A DNA stretch of 64,000 nt from Actinotalea soli (GTDB taxonomy: Bacteria; Actinomycetota; Actinomycetes; Actinomycetales; Cellulomonadaceae). Of the stretch, positions 8,379 through 15,160 are shown one piece after another (the first letter of the stretch is position 1; each line of letters starts with the position of its first letter). The notes beneath the pieces were generated by a model. It had not been told where the DNA came from and ran no database searches. It was given only the letters and a program-made list of their open reading frames with translations. The stretch covers positions 496,001-560,000 of the forward strand of contig NZ_JAGEMK010000002.1 of the NCBI RefSeq assembly GCF_017565425.1, read 5' to 3'. The position numbers were made by a program, and so were the translations under genes.

Positions 8379-8437
8379 CGAGTGGTCACTCCTCGTCGCT
8401 GCAGGCCCGTCGCGATGCGGCACCAAGTGACCACTCG
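8379..8437. repeat. 12-bp perfect inverted repeat with 35-base spacer
   Basis: CGAGTGGTCACT (8379-8390) and its exact reverse complement (8426-8437) flank a 35-base GC-rich spacer between the methyltransferase start and the end of the siderophore-interacting gene. Too widely spaced for a simple terminator; two half-sites of an operator or a looped terminator are both possible. Confidence 0.6.
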
Positions 8438-8497
8438 ACGCGCGGGGGGTGGCGGCGCGGGGAGAGGTGCGGGGAGGGTGCCCGGGGGCGCCCTCGG

Positions 8498-9325
8498 TCA
8501 GGCCTCGGGGGCCTTGTGGTCGAAGTTCGCGACGCCGTGGCGCCAGTAGCCGGTGAGGTTCATCGCGTCGCGGCTCATGCCGAGGGCCGTCATGTGCCCG
8601 CGGACGGCGCGGATGGTGGAGGCCTCGGCCCCGGCCCAGACCCAGCCGACGTCGCCCGTCTCGCCGACCTCGCCGGGCAGCCCCGCTGCGGCGATCGCGT
8701 CGGCGAGGGGTGAGCCCGTCCCACGCTCGAGGTCGCCCCGGTGCACCCAGGTGACCTCGACCCCCGGTCGGGTGGGCAGCGGGACCTCGTCCGCCGGTCC
8801 GTCGACCTCGACGAGCGCGTGGACCTGCCCGGGCCGCTCAGCGAGGCGTTCGAGCCAGTTGGTCAGGGCCGGCAGGCCGGCCTCGTCGGCGGCGAGGAGG
8901 TACCAGGGCCGGTCCATCGGCGGGATCTTCGAGGTCTTCGGGCCGTACACCCCCAGCTCGCGGCCGGGCTCCGCGGCGGCCGCCCATCGTCCGGCGGGCC
9001 CGTGCTGGTGGCTGGCCAGGTCGAGCACCATGGCGTCGTCCCCGGGGGTGTGGGTGCGGACCGTGTACTCGCGGCAGACGTAGCGAGGGTCGAAGCGGTC
9101 GGTGAAGCGGCCGTCGGCGAGGTCGGGCAGGGAGGGCGCGCCGTCGGGCTCCACGGGGAAGAAGACCTTGGCGTGGTCGGTCGGGCCGTGGCAGGCGAAG
9201 CCCTCGAGGTCCGGGCCGACCAGCTCGACGCGTCGCATGGTCGCGCTGAGGTCGACGACCCGCCGGACGGTGAGACGGCGCAGCCGCGCGTCCAGGGTGA
9301 TGCGGTGGATCGAGGAGGAAGGCAC
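8498..9325 (-). CDS. Siderophore-interacting protein (ViuB/SIP-type FAD ferric reductase), copy 1
   Basis: A 275-residue cytosolic flavoprotein that releases iron from imported ferric siderophores by reduction. The N-terminal FAD domain has MRRVELVGPDLEGF, a DHAKVFFP strand and REYTVRTHTPG (the R-x-Y-T flavin-binding motif); GPAGRWAAAAEPG follows. The C-terminal NAD(P)H-type domain has YLLAADEAGLPALTNWLE, WVWAGAEASTIRAVRGHM and the ending YWRHGVANFD, typical of the family. It lies 91 bases downstream of a paralogue in the same direction, next to a divergent siderophore ABC operon. Confidence 0.93.
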   Translation of the reverse strand: MPSSSIHRITLDARLRRLTVRRVVDLSATMRRVELVGPDLEGFACHGPTDHAKVFFPVEPDGAPSLPDLADGRFTDRFDPRYVCREYTVRTHTPGDDAMVLDLASHQHGPAGRWAAAAEPGRELGVYGPKTSKIPPMDRPWYLLAADEAGLPALTNWLERLAERPGQVHALVEVDGPADEVPLPTRPGVEVTWVHRGDLERGTGSPLADAIAAAGLPGEVGETGDVGWVWAGAEASTIRAVRGHMTALGMSRDAMNLTGYWRHGVANFDHKAPEA

Positions 9326-9416
9326 GCCCGGAAGGCTACGGGAGTGTCTTCACCCTCGCTCTCACCCCGCGTCAGGTCCCCGTCTCGCGCCGTCACGCCG
9401 GAGGGCCGGCTCGGGG

Positions 9417-10286
9417 TCAGGCGTCCTCGGAGTGGTGGTCGAAGTTCGCCACGCCCCGGCGCCAGTAGCCGGTCATCGCGAAGGACTCGCGCCCCAGGCC
9501 CCGAGCCGACAGGTCCCGACGGATCGCGCGCACGGCGGTGGTCTCGGCCCCCGCCCAGGCCCACACCCGGCCGGGCTCGAGGTCCTGCACGCGGGCGACG
9601 GCGTCCGGCAGCAGGGTGGTCGTGCCGGGCTCGGCGGCCGAGCGGTGCAGCCAGGTGACCCGCGTGCGCTGACGCTCCGGGAGGGCGACGTGGTCCGCGG
9701 GGCGGTCGACCTCGACGAAGGCCTCGACCTCCGCCGAGGCGGGAAGTACGTCGAGCCAGTTGAGCAGGGCGGGCAGCCCGGTCTCGTCCGCGGCGAGCAC
9801 GTAGCGTTCCCGGTCGGTCGGCGGGAGCATCGAGCCGCGGGGGCCCAGGACGCCGAGGGTCTGCCCCGGGCGCGCCTGCCCCGTCCACCGACCGGCCGGC
9901 CCGTGGGCGTGCACCACCATGTCGATCACCAGCCCGACGGCGGGGTCGAAGGTCCGCACCGTGTAGTCGCGGTGCAGCAGCCCGGGGGCGCCGTGGTTGA
10001 CCCAGCGCCCGTCCTCGACCACGGGCAGGGCCAGGCCCTCGAGGCCGTCCAGGGCGGGGAGCGGGCCGGGGAAGAAGACCTTGACGTGGTCGGCCGGGCC
10101 CAGGGCGACGAAGCCCGTGAGGTCGGGGCCGTCGAGGGTGATGCGGCGCATCGAGCGGCTGAGCTCCTCGACCCGGGTCACCTCGAGGCGGCGGGCGACG
10201 AGAGGGTGGCCGACCCGACGGACGGCGGGCTCGGCGGCCGCGTCGGCCGGGGCGGTGCTGGCGGCGGGAGCCGTGGGTGCGGTCAT
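9417..10286 (-). CDS. Siderophore-interacting protein (ViuB/SIP-type FAD ferric reductase), copy 2
   Basis: A 289-residue paralogue of the neighbouring gene with an extra Ala/Pro-rich N-terminal tail of about 25 residues. It keeps all family motifs: MRRITLDGPDLTGF, DHVKVFFPG, HRDYTVRTFDP, GPAGRWTGQARPG, YVLAADETGLPALLNWLD, WAWAGAETTAVRAIRRDL and the ending YWRRGVANFD. The ATG at 10284-10286 has a GAGGA site and lies just downstream of two IdeR-like boxes shared with the divergent transporter operon. The two copies differ throughout, so this is an old duplication or independent acquisition. Confidence 0.93.
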   Translation of the reverse strand: MTAPTAPAASTAPADAAAEPAVRRVGHPLVARRLEVTRVEELSRSMRRITLDGPDLTGFVALGPADHVKVFFPGPLPALDGLEGLALPVVEDGRWVNHGAPGLLHRDYTVRTFDPAVGLVIDMVVHAHGPAGRWTGQARPGQTLGVLGPRGSMLPPTDRERYVLAADETGLPALLNWLDVLPASAEVEAFVEVDRPADHVALPERQRTRVTWLHRSAAEPGTTTLLPDAVARVQDLEPGRVWAWAGAETTAVRAIRRDLSARGLGRESFAMTGYWRRGVANFDHHSEDA

Positions 10287-10325
10287 GGGTCCTCGCTGAG
10301 ACGGGCTTGCAGGGTCGGGGCGAAG

Positions 10326-10344
10326 TTAGGTTAACCTCACCTCG
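10326..10344. promoter_or_regulatory. IdeR/DtxR-like iron box 1
   Basis: The site begins TTAGGTTAACCTCACC. By eye it matches about 15 of 19 positions of the actinobacterial iron box (TTAGGTTAGSCTAACCTAA). It lies between the divergent siderophore-reductase and siderophore-transporter genes, where iron-bound IdeR would repress both. Confidence 0.7.
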
Positions 10345-10350
10345 CTGCAG

Positions 10351-10369
10351 CAAGGTAAGCCTAACCTCA
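10351..10369. promoter_or_regulatory. IdeR/DtxR-like iron box 2
   Basis: AAGGTAAGCCTAACCT dominates this site, again about 15 of 19 matches to the iron box. Its centre is 25 bp from that of box 1 and it lies 25 bases before the ATG of the binding-protein gene. Confidence 0.7.
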
Positions 10370-10393
10370 ACCCCTGTGCTCGAACGGAGTCTC

Positions 10394-11386
10394 ATGACCA
10401 CGACCCGGACCCGATCCACCTCGACGACCGGCCTCCTGCGCCCCGTCGCCCTCGCTGCAGCTGCCGCCCTCGCCCTCGCCGGGTGCGCGGGGGACGCGGA
10501 GGAGACCACCACCGAGGCCGCCGCCGCCGAGACCGACGTCGAACCCGCCGAGGTCACCGTGACCCACGCGCAGGGGGAGACGACGGTCCCGGTCGACCCC
10601 GAGACCGTCCTGGTCTTCGACTTCGCGACCATCGACACCCTCGCCGCGATCGGCGTCGAGGTCGACGGGCTGCCCAAGTCCAACCTCCCAGGTGACCTCG
10701 CCGCCTACGACACCGAGGACTACCTCGACATCGGGACGCTCTTCGAGCCCGACTACGAGGCCGTCAACGCCGCCGAGCCCGACCTGATCATCGTCGCGGG
10801 CCGCTCCTCCGAGGCCCTGCCCGAGCTCTCGGCGATCGCCCCGACCATCGACCTCTCCAACGACTGGGAGGACTTCCGCGGCAGCATCGAGGAGAACGCC
10901 CGCACCCTGGGCCAGATCTTCGCCGCCGAGGCCGAGATCGAGGAGCTCATCACGGCCCTCGACGCCGACATCGAGACCACCCGCGAGGCCGCGGCCGACG
11001 CCGGCGAGGGCCTCATCGTGCTGACCAGCGGCGGGGAGGTCACCGCCTACGGACCCGGTTCGCGCTTCGGGTTCGTGCACGACGAGCTCGGCGTGACCCC
11101 CGCCGTCGAGGACGTCGAGGAGGCCACCCACGGCGAGGCCATCAGCTTCGAGTTCATCGCCGAGGCCGACCCCGACTGGCTCTTCGTCGTCGACCGCGAC
11201 TCCGCGACGGGTGACGCCGGAGCCGCTGCCGCCGAGGTGCTCGACAACGAGCTCGTCGCCGAGACCACCGCGTGGCGCGAGGACAACGTCCTCTACGTCG
11301 ACTCGGTCGACTGGTACATCGTCAACGGCGGCCTGGGCACCCTCCAGCGCATCACCGACGAGGTCGCGTCCGCGCTCGCGGGCTGA
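10394..11386 (+). CDS. Siderophore ABC transporter substrate-binding lipoprotein
   Basis: A 330-residue class III (FecB/FepB fold) binding lipoprotein. The signal peptide ends in the lipobox ALAGC with Cys31, followed by an acidic Glu/Thr/Ala linker. The domain shows TVPVDPETVLVFDFATIDTLAAIGVEVDGLPKSNLP, EPDLIIVAGRSSEALPELSAIAPTIDLS and VDSVDWYIVNGGLGTLQRI, split here around the helix hinge. It resembles the YclQ/FatB/CeuA branch that binds catecholate siderophores such as petrobactin. The ATG at 10394 follows GGAG. It starts a four-gene operon probably repressed by IdeR. Confidence 0.9.
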   Translation: MTTTRTRSTSTTGLLRPVALAAAAALALAGCAGDAEETTTEAAAAETDVEPAEVTVTHAQGETTVPVDPETVLVFDFATIDTLAAIGVEVDGLPKSNLPGDLAAYDTEDYLDIGTLFEPDYEAVNAAEPDLIIVAGRSSEALPELSAIAPTIDLSNDWEDFRGSIEENARTLGQIFAAEAEIEELITALDADIETTREAAADAGEGLIVLTSGGEVTAYGPGSRFGFVHDELGVTPAVEDVEEATHGEAISFEFIAEADPDWLFVVDRDSATGDAGAAAAEVLDNELVAETTAWREDNVLYVDSVDWYIVNGGLGTLQRITDEVASALAG

Positions 11387-11398
11387 CCCCGCCACCCC

Positions 11399-12520
11399 AT
11401 GTCGCTCACCGCTCGATCAGCACCCCCCGCGTCCTCCCCGGTCGCGGGGGGTGCCGGTGCGTCCCAGCCCGACGACCCGCTCCGGCCCGACGACGGCGCC
11501 CGGTCCGCCCCGGCGCGCCCCCAGGCCTCCCTCGGCCCGGCCCGGCGGCGGTGGCTCGTGCTGGTCGCCGCGATGGTGCTGGCCCTGAGCGTGGTCAGCC
11601 TCTTCGTCGGGGTCTCCGAGGTCACCCCCCGCACCCTGTGGACGGCCCTGACCTCCTCGGACGACGACGGCCGCACCGCCATGGTGCTCGTCGTCTCGCG
11701 GGTGCCCCGCACCCTCGCGGTGCTCCTCGCCGGCGCGGCGATGGCCATCGCCGGGATGCTCATGCAGATGCTCGTGCGCAACCGCTTCGTCGAGCCCTCG
11801 ACCGCGGGGACCGTCGAGTCGGCGGCCCTGGGCATCCTGGTGGTCACGGTCCTCGCCCCGGGCATGCCGCTGATCGGCAAGATGGGCGTGAGCGCCCTGT
11901 TCGCCCTGGCCGGCACCGCGCTGTTCCTGCGCGTCCTGCGGGCGATCCCGCTGCGCTCGGTGCTCGTCGTCCCCCTGGTCGGCCTGATGCTCGGCGGCGT
12001 GATCGGCGCGGTCACGACCTTCGTCGCCTACCGGCTCGACCTGCTGCAGACCCTCGGCACCTGGATGACCGGGGACTTCTCCGGGGTGCTGCGTGGGCGC
12101 TACGAGCTCCTCTGGCTGACCTTCGTCCTGACCGTCGTCGCCTACGTCGCCGCCGACAGGTTCACCGTGGCGGGGCTCGGCGAGGCCTTCACCACGAACC
12201 TCGGCCTCTCCTACCGCGCGGTGATGAACCTCGGGCTGGTGATCGTCTCCCTGGTGAGCGCCGTCGTCGTCGTGACCGTCGGGGCGATCCCCTTCCTCGG
12301 GCTGATCGTGCCCAACGTGGTCTCCCTGGTGCTGGGGGACAACATGCGCCGCACCGCCCCGTGGGTCGCTGTGCTCGGCGCGGGGTTCGTGCTCGTCTGC
12401 GACCTGCTCGGCCGCGTGGTGCGCTACCCGTACGAGGTGCCCGTGGGCGTCGTCGTCGGCGTCGTCGGCAGCGTGATCTTCCTGGTCCTGCTGCTGCGCA
12501 AGGGGGCCCGCGTTGCGTGA
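11399..12520 (+). CDS. FecCD-type siderophore ABC permease, subunit 1
   Basis: A 373-residue polytopic permease with a 55-residue Pro/Ala-rich cytoplasmic N-terminus and about nine to ten helices. FecCD family marks are SRVPRTLAVLLAGAAMAIAGMLMQML (helix 2-3), TAGTVESAALGIL, and GAIPFLGLIVPNVVSLVLGDNMRRTAPW near the C-terminus, which contains the loop that contacts the ATPase. It resembles YclN/FatD/CeuB. The next gene starts with TTG inside its last codons. Confidence 0.92.
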   Translation: MSLTARSAPPASSPVAGGAGASQPDDPLRPDDGARSAPARPQASLGPARRRWLVLVAAMVLALSVVSLFVGVSEVTPRTLWTALTSSDDDGRTAMVLVVSRVPRTLAVLLAGAAMAIAGMLMQMLVRNRFVEPSTAGTVESAALGILVVTVLAPGMPLIGKMGVSALFALAGTALFLRVLRAIPLRSVLVVPLVGLMLGGVIGAVTTFVAYRLDLLQTLGTWMTGDFSGVLRGRYELLWLTFVLTVVAYVAADRFTVAGLGEAFTTNLGLSYRAVMNLGLVIVSLVSAVVVVTVGAIPFLGLIVPNVVSLVLGDNMRRTAPWVAVLGAGFVLVCDLLGRVVRYPYEVPVGVVVGVVGSVIFLVLLLRKGARVA

Positions 12521-13571
12521 CGTCGAGCTGGTCGAGACCCGCCCCGCCCCGGACCCGGCCCCCGGTCCCGCTCCAGACCCCGACCCCGGCCCGACGACGG
12601 CGCCCCGCGGCTGGCGGACCTGGCCGCGGCACCGGTGGGTCATGGCCGGGCTGGTGGTCGCCCTCGGGCTCGCGACCGTCGCGTTCATGACCCTCGAGGC
12701 GCGCGGGGCGTGGGGGTTCGTGCTGCCCTTCCGCGGCGTCCGCCTGCTCGCGCTGCTCCTGGTCGCGTACGCGATCGCCGTCTCGACGGTGCTCTTCCAG
12801 ACCGTGACGGACAACCGCATCCTGACCCCCTCGATCATGGGCTTCGACGCCCTCTACGTGCTGCTCCAGACGGCCCTCCTGTTCGCCCTGGGGTCGGCGC
12901 GGCTGGCGGGGGTGGACCCGAACCTGCGGTTCGTCCTCGAGGTCGTGCTCATGGTCGGGTTCGCGGGGCTGCTGTTCCGCTGGCTGTTCACCGGGCAGCG
13001 GCGCAGCCTGCACCTGCTGCTGCTCGTCGGGATCATCCTCGGGGTGCTGTTCCGCAGCCTGTCGAGCTTCATGCAGCGGCTCATCGACCCGAACGAGTTC
13101 GCCGTCCTGCAGGACTCCTTCTTCGCGAGCTTCAACGCCGTCGACCCCACGCTCCTGGGCGCCGCGACCGTGATGGTGGCGGGGGTCTCGGTGCTCGCCT
13201 GGCAGGACCGGGAACGGCTCGACGTCCTGCTCCTCGGGCGGGACACCGCGACCATGCTCGGCGTGGACCACCGGCGTGTGGTGACCCGGGTGCTCGTCGT
13301 CGTCGCCGTGCTCGTCTCGGTCTCGACCGCGCTGGTGGGTCCGGTGACCTTCTTCGGGCTGCTGGTCGCGAACCTCGCCTACCTGCTGGCCGGCACCCAC
13401 CGGCACCGCGCCGTCGTGCCCGTGGCCGTCCTGCTCGGCGCGCTGTGCCTGGTCGGTGGTCAGACCGTGCTCGAGCGGGTCTTCTCCCTGGACACCGCGC
13501 TCAGCGTCATCATCGACTTCCTCGGAGGGCTCGTGCTCATCGTCCTGCTGCTGCGAGGGGGGCGACGATGA
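12513..13571 (+). CDS. FecCD-type siderophore ABC permease, subunit 2
   Basis: A 352-residue permease that pairs with the previous subunit to form the membrane channel. The TTG start overlaps the upstream gene by 8 bases; no in-frame ATG/GTG exists nearby, so the unusual start is accepted. Marks include LLVAYAIAVSTVLFQTVTDNRILTPSIMGFDALYV and LVGPVTFFGLLVANLAYLLAGTHRHRAVVP, and INxxLxxFFxx-like SFNAVDPTLLGAATV. A Pro/Asp-rich N-terminal tail (residues 8-30) is unusual. It overlaps the ATPase gene by ATGA. Confidence 0.9.
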   Translation: MRDVELVETRPAPDPAPGPAPDPDPGPTTAPRGWRTWPRHRWVMAGLVVALGLATVAFMTLEARGAWGFVLPFRGVRLLALLLVAYAIAVSTVLFQTVTDNRILTPSIMGFDALYVLLQTALLFALGSARLAGVDPNLRFVLEVVLMVGFAGLLFRWLFTGQRRSLHLLLLVGIILGVLFRSLSSFMQRLIDPNEFAVLQDSFFASFNAVDPTLLGAATVMVAGVSVLAWQDRERLDVLLLGRDTATMLGVDHRRVVTRVLVVVAVLVSVSTALVGPVTFFGLLVANLAYLLAGTHRHRAVVPVAVLLGALCLVGGQTVLERVFSLDTALSVIIDFLGGLVLIVLLLRGGRR

Positions 13572-14326
13572 TCGAGGTCACCGGCGCCACCAAGGCCTAC
13601 GGCACGGTGCGCGTGGTCGACGAGGTCGACCTGCGGCTGCCGCGCGGGGGGATCACCTCGATCATCGGGCCCAACGGCGCGGGCAAGTCGACCCTGCTGT
13701 CGATGATGAGCCGGCTGCTGCCGATGGACGCCGGGTCGGCGACGGTCGACGGTCTCGACGTGACCCGCACCCCGGGGGACGTGCTGGCCCGACGCCTGGC
13801 GACCCTGCGGCAGGACAACCACCTCACCGCCCGGCTGACCGTGCGGGACCTGGTCACCTTCGGACGGTTCCCCTGGTCGAAGGGCCGGCCCACCCTCGAG
13901 GACGCCGAGCACGTGGCCCGCTCCCTGGACTTCCTCGAGCTCGCGCCCTTCGCGGACCGGTTCCTCGACGAGCTCTCGGGCGGGCAGCGGCAGCGGGCCT
14001 TCGTCGCGATGGTGCTGTGCCAGGACACCGACTACGTGCTGCTCGACGAGCCGCTCAACAACCTGGACCTGCGCCACGCGGTGGCCATGATGCGGTTGCT
14101 GCGCCGGGCCGCCGACGAGCTGGGGCGGACGATCGTCGTCGTGCTGCACGACATCAACTTCGCGGCCCGCTACTCCGACCACGTGGTGGCCATGCGGGAC
14201 GGGGTGGTCGCCTACCAGGGCACCCCCGACGAGATCATCCGCACCGAGGTGCTGCGCGCGGTCTACGAGGTCGAGGTCGTCGTGCACCAGCTCGGCGGCC
14301 GCCCCGTCGCCGTCTGCACCGGCTGA
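13568..14326 (+). CDS. Siderophore ABC transporter ATP-binding protein
   Basis: A 252-residue ATPase with complete motifs: Walker A GPNGAGKST, Q-loop TLRQDNHLTARLTV, signature LSGGQRQRAF, Walker B YVLLDEP followed by NNLDLRH, and the switch His in VVVLHDINFAARY. It energises import by the two FecCD-type permeases upstream. The ATG overlaps the preceding stop (ATGA). The gene ends about 10 bases before a run of 50-bp palindromic repeats that may end its transcript. Confidence 0.95.
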   Translation: MIEVTGATKAYGTVRVVDEVDLRLPRGGITSIIGPNGAGKSTLLSMMSRLLPMDAGSATVDGLDVTRTPGDVLARRLATLRQDNHLTARLTVRDLVTFGRFPWSKGRPTLEDAEHVARSLDFLELAPFADRFLDELSGGQRQRAFVAMVLCQDTDYVLLDEPLNNLDLRHAVAMMRLLRRAADELGRTIVVVLHDINFAARYSDHVVAMRDGVVAYQGTPDEIIRTEVLRAVYEVEVVVHQLGGRPVAVCTG

Positions 14327-14353
14327 CCCGCCCACCTCGTTGTCAGAAGCGCT

Positions 14354-14464
14354 CTCGTGTCAGAAGCTGGGGTACCCAGGGGTATCTGAGGTTCTGACAC
14401 GAGATGGGCCCGATCTCGTGTCAGAAGGTGGGGTACCTAGGGGTATGCCAGGTTCTGACACGAG
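14354..14464. repeat. Palindromic repeat pair A (two 50-bp units)
   Basis: Units at 14354-14403 and 14415-14464 separated by 11 bases. Each has outer arms CTCGTGTCAGAA and TTCTGACACGAG (12-bp stem) around a core with GGTACCCAGGGGTAT or GGTACCTAGGGGTAT, itself a small inverted repeat. A degenerate extra left arm lies at 14336-14350. The pair sits between the convergent siderophore ATPase and lipoprotein genes, 14 bases past the latter's stop. Confidence 0.95.
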
Positions 14465-14478
14465 GTTGTGGGGGTGGG

Positions 14479-14958
14479 TCAGTCGTCGTCCTGGCAGAGC
14501 TCGGCGGTGACCTGCCCGTCCTCGAGCTCGACCTCGAGGTCCAGCTCGACCCCCTCGCGACGGAACTCGACCTCGACGTCGTCCCCGTCCGCGTCGGTCA
14601 CCTCGTGCTCCCAGCCGGCAGCCGGGCTGATGCCGCCCACGATCAGGCGGTCGCCCTCGACGCCGATGGTCGCGGTCCCGGCGTCGGCCACGGTGTAGAT
14701 GCCGTCCTCCGGCACCTCGAGGGTGACGCACTCCCCCGGGGCGGGGCTGGGTCCAGCACCGGGCACGGCGCCCTGGCCCTCGTCGTCGGTGGCGCCCTCC
14801 TCACCCTCGACGGCATCACCCTCGGTCGGGTTCTCGGTGGAGGTGTCGGTGCCGTCGACCGTCGCGCCGTCGATCTCGACGTCGTCGGGGGCGTCGGCGC
14901 TGCAGGCCGTCAACGCCAGGGCGGCGGCGCAGGTCAGGGCGGCAAGGCGGCGGTGCAT
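14479..14958 (-). CDS. Small acidic lipoprotein of unknown function
   Basis: A 159-residue predicted lipoprotein: MHRRLAALTCAAALALTAC gives a short signal peptide with lipobox LTAC at Cys19. Then follows a long acidic linker rich in Asp, Glu, Thr and Gly (residues 20-75) and a small beta-rich domain (about 76-159) with a Cys near each end (GECVTLEVPEDG, AELCQDDD) that may form a disulfide. I do not recognise the domain. The gene is flanked on both sides by pairs of the 50-bp palindromic repeat. Confidence 0.75.
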   Translation of the reverse strand: MHRRLAALTCAAALALTACSADAPDDVEIDGATVDGTDTSTENPTEGDAVEGEEGATDDEGQGAVPGAGPSPAPGECVTLEVPEDGIYTVADAGTATIGVEGDRLIVGGISPAAGWEHEVTDADGDDVEVEFRREGVELDLEVELEDGQVTAELCQDDD

Positions 14959-15029
14959 GGGGACTCCGGGTGCTCGGGGGACGCGTCGCCCCGAGCACAC
15001 CACGCGCCCGCCCGATCGGCATCCGGAAC

Positions 15030-15140
15030 CTCGTGTCAGAACCTGGAGTACCCAGGGGTATCCGAGGTTCTGACACGAGGCCTGAGCGATCTCGCGTCAG
15101 AGGCTGGAGTACCTAGAGGTATCCAGGGTTCTGACACGAG
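15030..15140. repeat. Palindromic repeat pair B (two 50-bp units)
   Basis: Units at 15030-15079 and 15091-15140, again with an 11-base spacer. The first keeps perfect 11- to 12-bp arms; the second has one changed base in the left arm (CTCGCGTCAG) and ACCTAGAGGTA in the core. The pair ends 20 bases after the stop of the EF-G-like gene and precedes the lipoprotein gene start. Confidence 0.95.
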
Positions 15141-15160
15141 AGGGGTGTGGGGGGCCGGGG

